A stretch of 45,790 nucleotides of DNA from an uncultured Clostridium sp. (GTDB lineage Bacteria; Bacillota; Clostridia; Clostridiales; Clostridiaceae): assembly GCA_900543325.1 (NCBI GenBank), contig UQQU01000021.1:1-45790 (forward strand). The letters run 5' to 3'. Both the position numbers and the translations under genes were made by a program. Shown in pieces: positions 25,486-33,105 of this stretch. The notes below the pieces were generated by a model. It searched no databases. It saw only the letters and a program-made list of their open reading frames with translations, and was not told the origin of the DNA. The stretch's first letter is position 1. Each line of letters begins with the position of its first letter.

Positions 25486-25532
25486 AAGGAGTATTTAAAG
25501 TTTAAATACCTTTTAAACTTTAAATACTCCTT
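25486..25532. terminator. Long hairpin terminator of the YhgE/Pip gene
   Basis: Perfect arms of about 20 bases (AGGAGTATTTAAAGTTTAAA and its complement) around a short loop, 28 bases after the stop at 25560. The minus-strand tail is TTGTTATTTT. The arm is longer than in most terminators of this window. Confidence 0.75.
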
Positions 25533-25559
25533 TAAATTAATATCTAATTACTATTAAAC

Positions 25560-27707
25560 TTATTCTCCAATTCCACTCTTTTCAAAACTTTCTGTGAAAC
25601 CATGTGTTAATTTATTTATTGGCTTCTTAAGGAATAATGAAATAAGTATAAATATTACTCCATATATTGAAAGTACTATTATATCCTTAATTAATACGCT
25701 TTGAACAACACCACCAATTGCTTCCCTTGCAAAGGAAATAGCATAAGTAAATGGTAAAAACGGATTAATTACTTGGAAGAATTTAGGTGTTAACTGAATA
25801 GGGAATGTTCCTCCAGAACCACCAATTTGAATTACTAACAATACAATTCCTAAAACTTTACCTATATTTCCAAAAACAGAACATAGAGAATATAAAATTA
25901 ATGTAAATATGATACTTGTAAATACACTACCTAATACAAACAATAATGGATTTACACAATATATCTTTAATATATATAAATCTCCTAGAGCAACTATTAT
26001 AGCTTGAATTATAGCTATACTCATAAATAACAACATTTTTCCAAAATATTGTGATGTAGCTGAATATTCACCTTTAGCTTCTACTCTTAACATTGAAGAC
26101 AATAATAATAATCCTACCCATAATGATAATACTGTATAGAATGGTGTCATTCCTGTACCATAGTTACCCATTGGGAATAACCTATTCTCTGTTATGTTTA
26201 CTGGGTCAGCTAAGAAATCACTTCTTGTTTGAACATCAGTCTTTAATAAATCAACGATTTCTTGTAAATCTTCACTATTATTAATACTTCCAATCTTATT
26301 AACTAACTCATTAACCATATTTTCAGCTTCTGGAAGTTTTTCTTTAACAAATTGAATTCCTTCAATGCCCTTATCTGCACCTTCATAAACAGTATTTAAT
26401 AAGTTAGAAACTTGTGGTAACTTTTCGCCTGCTGCACTTAATACAGATGCTGCATTATCAGCTGTTGTATATGCCTGATCAAAAATACCATTTATCTTTG
26501 CTGCTATATTAGAATCAAAGTTGTTATATAAATCTCCTGATATACTGCTAATATCATTTGCAAATGATAAAACATTATTTAATAAAGTTAAATCTGGTTT
26601 TTGGCCATTAGCTAAACTATCCTTTACTGTATTTAAAGCATTTATAGCTGCACTAACCTTAGTATTTACTTCCTGTAAATTACTTATTATATCATCAAAT
26701 TTTCCTGGATTAAATTTATTCATTGTTTTAAGGATACTTATTAATGATTCTGCACTATTATTTATGCTGCTTAACTTATCAATTAAACTATCTACCATTG
26801 CTGGAGCATATTCTGAACCTGCATTTATTGCATCTATTACTGCACTTGTATATTTAGAAACATCATTAGCTATTTCATTTACTAATTTAATATCATTTTT
26901 AATTACAGGTGCTATATTATTTAAGCTTTGTTTTGAAGAACTTAAAAAGTCTTTAACTTCGCCACTTAAATTCTGTGCATTTTCAATAGTTTCTTTTATT
27001 TTAGGAATATCCTGTTGAACTTCATTTACTAGTGTTTTAAGTTGCCCTGCTCCATCACCTGCTAAATTAACTATATCATTTATATTTCCAAAATGACTTT
27101 GTATTTCTACTAATGAATTGTAAATTGTACCAATCTTAGGAATTTGATTTTCGAGTTCTATTCCTATTTCTTTTCCTAATTCAAATATTGTGTCACTTAC
27201 AGTAGAAACTACTGCTTTGCTTACATTTTCTTGTATTGCACTTGCCCCTTTATCAGTAAGCTTAGGTGCTATTGCATTTATTTTTTCATTTACTGTATAA
27301 ATTATATTTGCTTTTTGAATATCTTGAGTAACAATTGATGTTAAGTTTTTTGAAAAATCTTCAGGAATAGTAATCATTGCATAATACTTTCCCTCTTCAA
27401 CCATTTCAGTTGCTTCTTCTTCACTAACAAATTGCCATCCCATTTGTTTATTATCTTTGAGCTCATCTACAACGTCATTTCCTAAATTGACCTCTTTCCC
27501 ATTTAAAGTAGCTCCTTTATCATTATTAACAACCCCTATTTTTATACCGCTTGTTGCTGATTGTGCATATGGATCCCAAGATGCTTTGATATTAAACCAA
27601 GCATATAATGAAGGTAAAATACATAATGCTAAAACAACAATAATTGCCCCATAATTTTTAAAGATATTCTTCAAATCTCTTCTAAAAATTTCAAATGTGC
27701 CTTTCAT
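25560..27707 (-). CDS. YhgE/Pip-family membrane protein
   Basis: 715-residue membrane protein. One N-terminal helix (about 18-37, IIVVLALCILPSLYAWFNI) is followed by the Pip N-terminal domain (SWDPYAQSATSGIKIGVVN, about 42-60), a long extracytoplasmic coiled-coil/helical region (about 190-500) and five C-terminal helices (about 520-705) resembling ABC-2 permeases. Members include the Lactococcus phage-infection protein Pip and type VII-linked YhgE proteins; the usual biochemical role is poorly known. The coding frame is intact. Its promoter holds an operator-like palindrome, suggesting control by a TetR-type repressor not present in this window. Confidence 0.9.
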   Translation of the reverse strand: MKGTFEIFRRDLKNIFKNYGAIIVVLALCILPSLYAWFNIKASWDPYAQSATSGIKIGVVNNDKGATLNGKEVNLGNDVVDELKDNKQMGWQFVSEEEATEMVEEGKYYAMITIPEDFSKNLTSIVTQDIQKANIIYTVNEKINAIAPKLTDKGASAIQENVSKAVVSTVSDTIFELGKEIGIELENQIPKIGTIYNSLVEIQSHFGNINDIVNLAGDGAGQLKTLVNEVQQDIPKIKETIENAQNLSGEVKDFLSSSKQSLNNIAPVIKNDIKLVNEIANDVSKYTSAVIDAINAGSEYAPAMVDSLIDKLSSINNSAESLISILKTMNKFNPGKFDDIISNLQEVNTKVSAAINALNTVKDSLANGQKPDLTLLNNVLSFANDISSISGDLYNNFDSNIAAKINGIFDQAYTTADNAASVLSAAGEKLPQVSNLLNTVYEGADKGIEGIQFVKEKLPEAENMVNELVNKIGSINNSEDLQEIVDLLKTDVQTRSDFLADPVNITENRLFPMGNYGTGMTPFYTVLSLWVGLLLLSSMLRVEAKGEYSATSQYFGKMLLFMSIAIIQAIIVALGDLYILKIYCVNPLLFVLGSVFTSIIFTLILYSLCSVFGNIGKVLGIVLLVIQIGGSGGTFPIQLTPKFFQVINPFLPFTYAISFAREAIGGVVQSVLIKDIIVLSIYGVIFILISLFLKKPINKLTHGFTESFEKSGIGE

Positions 27708-27747
27708 TTCCTTTTACTCCTTTGACCTTTACTTACTAATAGAGTCC

Positions 27748-27775
27748 ATTTTAGCACTTTGGTACTAAAATTCAA
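27748..27775 (-). promoter_or_regulatory. Promoter with embedded palindromic operator for YhgE/Pip
   Basis: On the minus strand TTGAAT, 16 bases, TAAAAT. An inverted repeat (ATTTTAGCAC, four bases, GTACTAAAAT; 27748-27771) fills the space between the two hexamers and overlaps the -10. A bound repressor there would block RNA polymerase. Confidence 0.6.
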
Positions 27776-28018
27776 GTTTTAGTTTTCTGCTGTTTTTTTG
27801 CTTTTTCCCCTACTAATCGTTAATTTTCAATAGATTTAAACGTTTTTTCTATGTTTAATTAAAATTTTTTTTAATAATTTTTAAACATGCTATTAACATT
27901 TTATTCATTTTTTCTTCCTTTTTTATATTCCATTCTTGTTTTTTGCTTTTTTTTAAATTAATATACTATTTAAATTTATTAATTTTCCAATAAACTTAAA
28001 TTTATATGTACAAATTTC

Positions 28019-28046
28019 TATACTAAAATTATTTTTAGTGTATACT
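28019..28046 (+). promoter_or_regulatory. Inverted TACTAAAAT-type repeat upstream of the RNA helicase
   Basis: ATACTAAAA and TTTTTAGTGTAT face each other just before the helicase gene. The half-site TACTAAAAT is also in the Pip operator about 270 bases away, and a third TACTAAAAA occurs at about 28054. No good -35 is visible. The rest of 27708-28080 is T-rich and holds no gene. Confidence 0.35.
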
Positions 28047-28080
28047 AATATAGATACTAAAAAATACTGAGGAGAAAATA

Positions 28081-29229
28081 ATGAACATGTCATTTAATGA
28101 ACTTAATTTAAATTCAAATATAATAGAAGGTTTAAAGCTTCAAGGAATTACTTCTCCAACTGAAGTACAAAGCCTAACTATTCCAAAAGCATTAGAAAAC
28201 CTAGATATCATTGCTGAAGCACATACTGGTAGTGGAAAAACCTTAGCTTACATATGTCCTATTTTTCAAAAAATAAATACAGAAAAAAAAGAAATGCAGG
28301 CTATTATACTTGCTCCAACACACGAGTTAGTTATGCAAATAGATGCACAAATAAAATTACTTGCAAAAAATTCAAATATGAATGTAACTTCACTTACTAT
28401 AATGGGTGAATCTAATATTGAAAAACAAATCAAAAAGCTTAAAGAAGTAAAGCCTCATATAATAGTAGGTTCATCTGGAAGAGTTCTTGATTTAATAAAA
28501 AAGAAAAAAATAACTGCTCATACTATAAAAACTATAGTTATGGATGAAGCTGATAGTTTATTAGCTAAAAATAAATCTACAATAATAAAAGATATAATTA
28601 AAGCTACTATGAGAGATAGACAACTTATGTTCTTCTCTGCAAGTATGAATGATGCAACATTAGAAATTTCTAAATCATTAGTTAAAGAAGTACATATAGT
28701 AAAGTCAGAATCTAAATCAGTTTTAAATCCAAATATCTCTCATATGTTTATTACTTGTGAATTTAGAGATAGATTTGAAACTTTAAGAAAATTATTAGCA
28801 GCTGAAAGTCCTGAAAGAGCTATAGTATTTATTAATAATAGTACAGAACTTCAAAATATTAATGAAAAATTAGATTATCATAAGGTTAAATCTACAGCTA
28901 TATACGGAAATGCTTCAAAGGAACAAAGACAAAGATCAATTGAAGCTTTTAGAAATGGTAAATTTAATGTACTAGTTTCTTCTGATGTATCTGCTAGAGG
29001 GTTAGATATTCCTGAAGTAACTCATATTATAAGTATGGATTTTCCTGAAAATCCTGATGAATACTTACATAGAGCAGGAAGAACAGCACGTGGAAACCTT
29101 TCTGGTTCTTCAATTTGTATAGGTACAAAACGTGATTTAGAATCTATAAAATCATACCAAAAAGCCTTTAAAATTAAATTTACAGAAATGAAATTATATG
29201 GCGGAAACTTAATACCAGTTAAATTTTAA
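28081..29229 (+). CDS. DEAD-box ATP-dependent RNA helicase, short form
   Basis: 382 residues, just the two RecA-like domains. Motif Q and Walker A are TEVQSLTIP (22-30) and AHTGSGKT (47-54); motif II is VMDEAD; motif III reads SAS rather than SAT, a common variant; motif VI is HRAGRTARG. It lacks the basic or RRM-like tail that targets DbpA or CshA to ribosomes, so it is a minimal helicase of uncertain RNA partner. The ATG follows GAGGAG. It is one of only two plus-strand genes here and lies divergent to the Pip gene, with a shared bidirectional hairpin at its end. Confidence 0.93.
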   Translation: MNMSFNELNLNSNIIEGLKLQGITSPTEVQSLTIPKALENLDIIAEAHTGSGKTLAYICPIFQKINTEKKEMQAIILAPTHELVMQIDAQIKLLAKNSNMNVTSLTIMGESNIEKQIKKLKEVKPHIIVGSSGRVLDLIKKKKITAHTIKTIVMDEADSLLAKNKSTIIKDIIKATMRDRQLMFFSASMNDATLEISKSLVKEVHIVKSESKSVLNPNISHMFITCEFRDRFETLRKLLAAESPERAIVFINNSTELQNINEKLDYHKVKSTAIYGNASKEQRQRSIEAFRNGKFNVLVSSDVSARGLDIPEVTHIISMDFPENPDEYLHRAGRTARGNLSGSSICIGTKRDLESIKSYQKAFKIKFTEMKLYGGNLIPVKF

Positions 29230-29233
29230 ATAT

Positions 29234-29272
29234 CAAAAAAATAGATAATACGCTTTGTATTATCTATTTTTT
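29234..29272. terminator. Bidirectional terminator between helicase and histidine kinase
   Basis: AAAAAATAGATAATAC and its complement form a long stem with A-run and T-run flanks. It serves the plus-strand helicase and the minus-strand kinase, whose stop codon at 29264-29266 lies inside it. Confidence 0.85.
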
Positions 29273-30784
29273 AAACATCATTTTAAATACTACCGAATTT
29301 TCTTTACAAAGAATCTTATAACTAATATTTTCATGTTTATCTAATATAGTTTTTACTATATAAAGTCCTAATCCAGTTCCTCCAGTTTTTCTATTTCTAG
29401 ATTTATCAACTCTATAGAAAGCATTAAATATATTACCAATTTGATCACTAGGAATTGTTATACCCGTATTTTCAACAGTTAATTCATAGCTACTTAAATT
29501 TATAATAATTTTCTCATTGAAAGGTGAATGAGTAATAGCATTTTTAACTATATTAGTAATTACTTTTTTTATTAGCTTTTCATCTGCAGTTATAAAAACA
29601 TCTTCCTTAATATTAACTTTTAAGGTTAAATTCTTTTCATCAATAAAATATCTTAACTCCCTAACTACATTATTAGTAACTCTACTTATATTTACATTTA
29701 CAAAATTATATTTAAACTCACCATTTTCTCTTTCACTTAAATGTAATATCTCTTGTACTAATTCGCTCATTTTTTGTATAACACCATAAGACTCTTTTAA
29801 ATATTTATCTCTATCCTTATACTTTCCAATATTATAAATCATACCTTCTAGCTGCCCATTGATTATAGTAATAGGAGATTTTAATTCATGAGAAATTGTT
29901 GCAATAAACTCTCTTCTTTCCTTTTCTAATCTTCTTTCCTTTTCTATTTCTTCTGTAAGCTGTAAATTCATTCTTTCTAGCTTATCAAAAGATTCTTTTA
30001 AATTCTTATTCATTAAATTTAAACTATTGGATAATTCCCCTATCTCATCTTCACCATTTATTTCAATAATATTGTCAAAGTCTAAATTTGCCATCTTCTT
30101 AGCAACCTTGTTTATCTTAATTAAAGGTCTACTTATCAAAAGCGAGTAAAAAATAGAAATTGTAAAAGCAATAATTATAATTGCAATAATAGCAAAGGGG
30201 AAAAATAAAGCAATACTATCTGCTGCTTCATTTTCTGGACTTATAGGAAAATGTACTATCATATGATACACTTGATTTAAACTTTTTATATAAATAGGCT
30301 CATCTATATTTAAGCTTCCAGCTTTATTAATCAATCTATATACAAATTGTGTTGTATTTAGACTTCCATCCATATTAGCTTGCAGACCATATTTTTTAAA
30401 CATTTGAAATCTTTCATACTGTTTATTATTATATAAAAAAGGTATATTATTAGGTGAATTTGCACCCTCCCTAAATGATGAATATATTATATTATTAATT
30501 AAATTATTATTATCCTTACTTACTAAAATAATATCTATATTATTACTATAAGAAAATTTATCTAATAACTCATCTATATCTATATCTTCATCCACCTGTA
30601 ACTCACGCTTTAATTCTTCTATTCCTGATTTAACACTATTGACCTTATAAAACTCATAGACTCTTGGCATAAAGAAATATATACATATGTATAGAAATGT
30701 AAATGCTATTGTTATTATTAAACTACTCCATATAAACAATTTTTTCTTTACACTTAGATTTTTCCATTTATTTTTCAAGAACAT
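29264..30784 (-). CDS. OmpR-type sensor histidine kinase
   Basis: 506-residue membrane kinase. Two helices (about 17-39 and 190-214) flank an extracytoplasmic sensor of about 150 residues with no domain I recognise. HAMP linker at 215-268, then a coiled coil, then HisKA with phospho-accepting His299 (ATISHELKSPITI). The HATPase domain has the N-box (ITNIVKNAITHSP) and G boxes (TGGTGLGLYIVKTIL). Its start overlaps the response regulator's end by 17 bases, so it is co-translated with its partner. The signal is unknown; cell-envelope stress is common for this layout, but that is only a guess. Confidence 0.93.
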   Translation of the reverse strand: MFLKNKWKNLSVKKKLFIWSSLIITIAFTFLYICIYFFMPRVYEFYKVNSVKSGIEELKRELQVDEDIDIDELLDKFSYSNNIDIILVSKDNNNLINNIIYSSFREGANSPNNIPFLYNNKQYERFQMFKKYGLQANMDGSLNTTQFVYRLINKAGSLNIDEPIYIKSLNQVYHMIVHFPISPENEAADSIALFFPFAIIAIIIIAFTISIFYSLLISRPLIKINKVAKKMANLDFDNIIEINGEDEIGELSNSLNLMNKNLKESFDKLERMNLQLTEEIEKERRLEKERREFIATISHELKSPITIINGQLEGMIYNIGKYKDRDKYLKESYGVIQKMSELVQEILHLSERENGEFKYNFVNVNISRVTNNVVRELRYFIDEKNLTLKVNIKEDVFITADEKLIKKVITNIVKNAITHSPFNEKIIINLSSYELTVENTGITIPSDQIGNIFNAFYRVDKSRNRKTGGTGLGLYIVKTILDKHENISYKILCKENSVVFKMMFKK

Positions 30785-31436
30785 ATCCTACACCTTTGAT
30801 AGTTTTAATATAGTCCTTCTTTATTTTCTTTCTTATATTTTTCATATGTGCATCTATAACTCTAGTATCTCCAAAATAATCATAACCCCATATTTTCTCA
30901 ATTAATTTCTCTCTAGAAACTACTGTTGGATAACTACTTATCATTAACTTTAATATATTAAATTCCTTTAAAGTTAACTCAATTTCTTCCCCATCAATAT
31001 AAGATTTAAATGTTTGTAAATCAAGTTTTAAGCCTTCAAATTTTAATACTTCATCTTCAGATTTTTCTTTATTCTTTCTTCTTAAGACAGCCTCTACTCT
31101 TTTAATTAATATGTTAAATGAAAATGGTTTGCTAATATAATCATCTGCATCTAAATCAAATCCCTTTATTTCATTTTCCTCATCACCTAATGCAGTTAAA
31201 AATATTATTGAAACTTCTTTATCTATATTTCTTATCATTTTACATAATGAATGTCCATCAAGTCTTGGCATCATTACATCTAAAATTACTAAATCATACT
31301 CCCCTTCTTTAAATTTCTCATACCCTTCTACTCCATCATTTGCTGTATCTACTACATAATCTTGTGAAGATAAAAACTCCACTATTAATTCTTGTATTTG
31401 ATTATCATCTTCTACTACCAAAATTTTACAATTCAT
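30768..31436 (-). CDS. OmpR/PhoB-type response regulator
   Basis: 222 residues from the chosen start. Receiver domain (1-118) with the acidic pair VEDD (8-11), phospho-acceptor Asp in LVILDVMMP near 53, and Lys in ISKPF. The C-terminal winged helix binds DNA (LTLKEFNILKLMI, VIDAHMKNIRKKI, IKGVGYVLEK). A longer frame is open to 31475, but the start at 31436 (MNCKILVVEDD) has GGAGG 7 bases before it and matches the family start, so I prefer it. It is the partner of the overlapping kinase. Confidence 0.95.
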   Translation of the reverse strand: MNCKILVVEDDNQIQELIVEFLSSQDYVVDTANDGVEGYEKFKEGEYDLVILDVMMPRLDGHSLCKMIRNIDKEVSIIFLTALGDEENEIKGFDLDADDYISKPFSFNILIKRVEAVLRRKNKEKSEDEVLKFEGLKLDLQTFKSYIDGEEIELTLKEFNILKLMISSYPTVVSREKLIEKIWGYDYFGDTRVIDAHMKNIRKKIKKDYIKTIKGVGYVLEK

Positions 31437-31522
31437 ATTATCCTCCAATAAGTTATATATATTTAATTTTAACATAATAGTTACTTATACATATTGAATT
31501 CATTTAAACTTCAGTTTTTATA

Positions 31523-31559
31523 CTAAAAAAAGATGATTACTTAAAAATAATCACCTTTT
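31523..31559 (-). terminator. Terminator of the small membrane-protein gene
   Basis: AGGTGATTA pairs with TAATCATCT over an eight-base loop and is followed by seven T on the minus strand. It separates this gene from the two-component operon. Confidence 0.83.
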
Positions 31560-31576
31560 ACACTTATCTCAACTAT

Positions 31577-32008
31577 TTAACTTGTAGCTTCTTTTGAACC
31601 CTCTACAGCATTCTCAGAAGTTGTATTGTTATCATCTTCATTGTTAGTAGTAGTTTCATTACTAATTACACCATTAATTTCAGCAATATCTTCTTCTGCT
31701 TTATTTAACGTCTCTGTTACACTCTTAAACTTATCAATTAAAGTATCATATCCACCACATAAAATTAATTCTACTATTAATGAATTTATAAATAATATAT
31801 AAACAAATTCTACTGTTATATCAGCTTTTCCTATCACAATTTGCACAATAACAAGGTGTATAACCGCTAAAATAACGGTATACAACTTTGTAGGTATTTT
31901 TTTTATAATAGGAAAATTCTTAGTTGTAAATACCATTAACTCCACAGCCATCAATGTACCTGCAAATGATGAAAGAAAATTTTCAGTTACAAAGTTAGTT
32001 ATTTCCAT
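31577..32008 (-). CDS. Small membrane protein, holin-like in layout
   Basis: 143 residues. Three hydrophobic segments (about 10-27, 42-60 and 66-84) are followed by a highly acidic, Asn/Thr/Glu-rich tail (100-143). Size, helix count and a charged C-terminus resemble phage or chromosomal holins, but I see no decisive motif and there is no lysin or other phage gene next to it. It is preceded by a GAGGTG site and followed by its own terminator. Treat as a hypothetical membrane protein. Confidence 0.6.
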   Translation of the reverse strand: MEITNFVTENFLSSFAGTLMAVELMVFTTKNFPIIKKIPTKLYTVILAVIHLVIVQIVIGKADITVEFVYILFINSLIVELILCGGYDTLIDKFKSVTETLNKAEEDIAEINGVISNETTTNNEDDNNTTSENAVEGSKEATS

Positions 32009-32137
32009 ATACCATTCACCTCACACTACCCATCTCCATACTATTAATAAATGTAATTATGTTAAGAAGTGCTACTTTTATTTTTAAATAGACCTATAAA
32101 ATTTATATACCTTTTTCCTAATCTAAACCTTATATAC

Positions 32138-32968
32138 TTACCACTTAAAATCATTATATGTTGTGCCTGAAGGAATAGATGATACAGTTTCATTTCTATC
32201 TAACTTATCAATTTTTATTATATCCTCCTCTGATAACTCAAAGTTAAAAATATCAATATTATCAGTCATTCTTCCATAATGTGATGACTTTGGAATAGGA
32301 ATAATGCCTTTTTGTATATGCCACCTTAAAGCTATTTGAGCAATACTTTTATTATATTTTTCAGCTAAATCCATCATTAAAGGAACTTCTAATAATTGTC
32401 CTTTCATAATTGGACTCCACCCTATAACTTGTATCTTATAATTATTACAATAATTAACTAATTCTTTTTGAGAAAAGCATGGATGTACTTCAATTTGATT
32501 AACCATAGGCATTATTTTAGCAGTTTTTCTTAATGCTTCTAAATGGCCTATTTTAAAATTACATACTCCAATAGCTCTAACTTTACCTAATTCATAAAGA
32601 TCCTCAAATGCTCTCCAAGTTTCACTATTAAGTTCTGTTGGCCAATGTATTAATAACAAATCTAAATAATCAATATCTAATTTTTTCATTGATTCCTCAA
32701 ATGATTTTATAGCTTTATCATACCCCTGACTATCAGTCCAAACTTTTGTTGCTAAAAATATCTCCTCTCTTTTAACTCCACTTTCCTTAATTCCCTTTCC
32801 TATCCACTCTTCATTACCATAGAAGGATGCTGTATCTATAAATCTATATCCTACCTTTAATGCATATTTAATAGCATCTATAGTTTCACTTTCATCTTCT
32901 AATTTATAAGTTCCAAATCCAATACTTGGCATACTAATACCATTTAATAAAACTCTGCAGCTATCCAT
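32138..32968 (-). CDS. Aldo/keto reductase
   Basis: NADPH-dependent oxidoreductase with a TIM barrel, 276 residues from the chosen start. Motifs are GFGTYKL, FIDTASFYGNEEWIGKGI (catalytic Asp and Tyr), LATKVW (Lys), LLLIHWP (His) and the C-terminal cofactor loop IPIPKSSHYGRMTDN. It belongs to the broad AKR5-type family (for example methylglyoxal or 2,5-diketogluconate reductases); the real substrate cannot be stated. An upstream in-frame ATG (32983) exists, but the ATG at 32968 follows GGAGAGAGGGG and matches the domain start better. It looks monocistronic, and no clear terminator is seen after it. Confidence 0.93.
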   Translation of the reverse strand: MDSCRVLLNGISMPSIGFGTYKLEDESETIDAIKYALKVGYRFIDTASFYGNEEWIGKGIKESGVKREEIFLATKVWTDSQGYDKAIKSFEESMKKLDIDYLDLLLIHWPTELNSETWRAFEDLYELGKVRAIGVCNFKIGHLEALRKTAKIMPMVNQIEVHPCFSQKELVNYCNNYKIQVIGWSPIMKGQLLEVPLMMDLAEKYNKSIAQIALRWHIQKGIIPIPKSSHYGRMTDNIDIFNFELSEEDIIKIDKLDRNETVSSIPSGTTYNDFKW

Positions 32969-33105
32969 AACCCCTCTCTCCATTTACCTCATATTTAAGA
33001 TATTATTCTCTAATAATCTATCACTACTATAATACTTATTAATTAAAGTTTTATTTAATGCTTTTTTTCTTCCTATCTTCAACATTTTTTAATGTAAGTT
33101 ATATT

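Noticed and set aside
25486..25532. Long inverted repeat as a mobile-element end
   Set aside because: It sits directly after the Pip stop codon and has a loop and U-rich tail, so a terminator explains it.
31577..32008. Prophage lysis module around the holin-like gene
   Set aside because: No lysin, tail, integrase or attachment site occurs nearby; neighbours are ordinary chromosomal genes.
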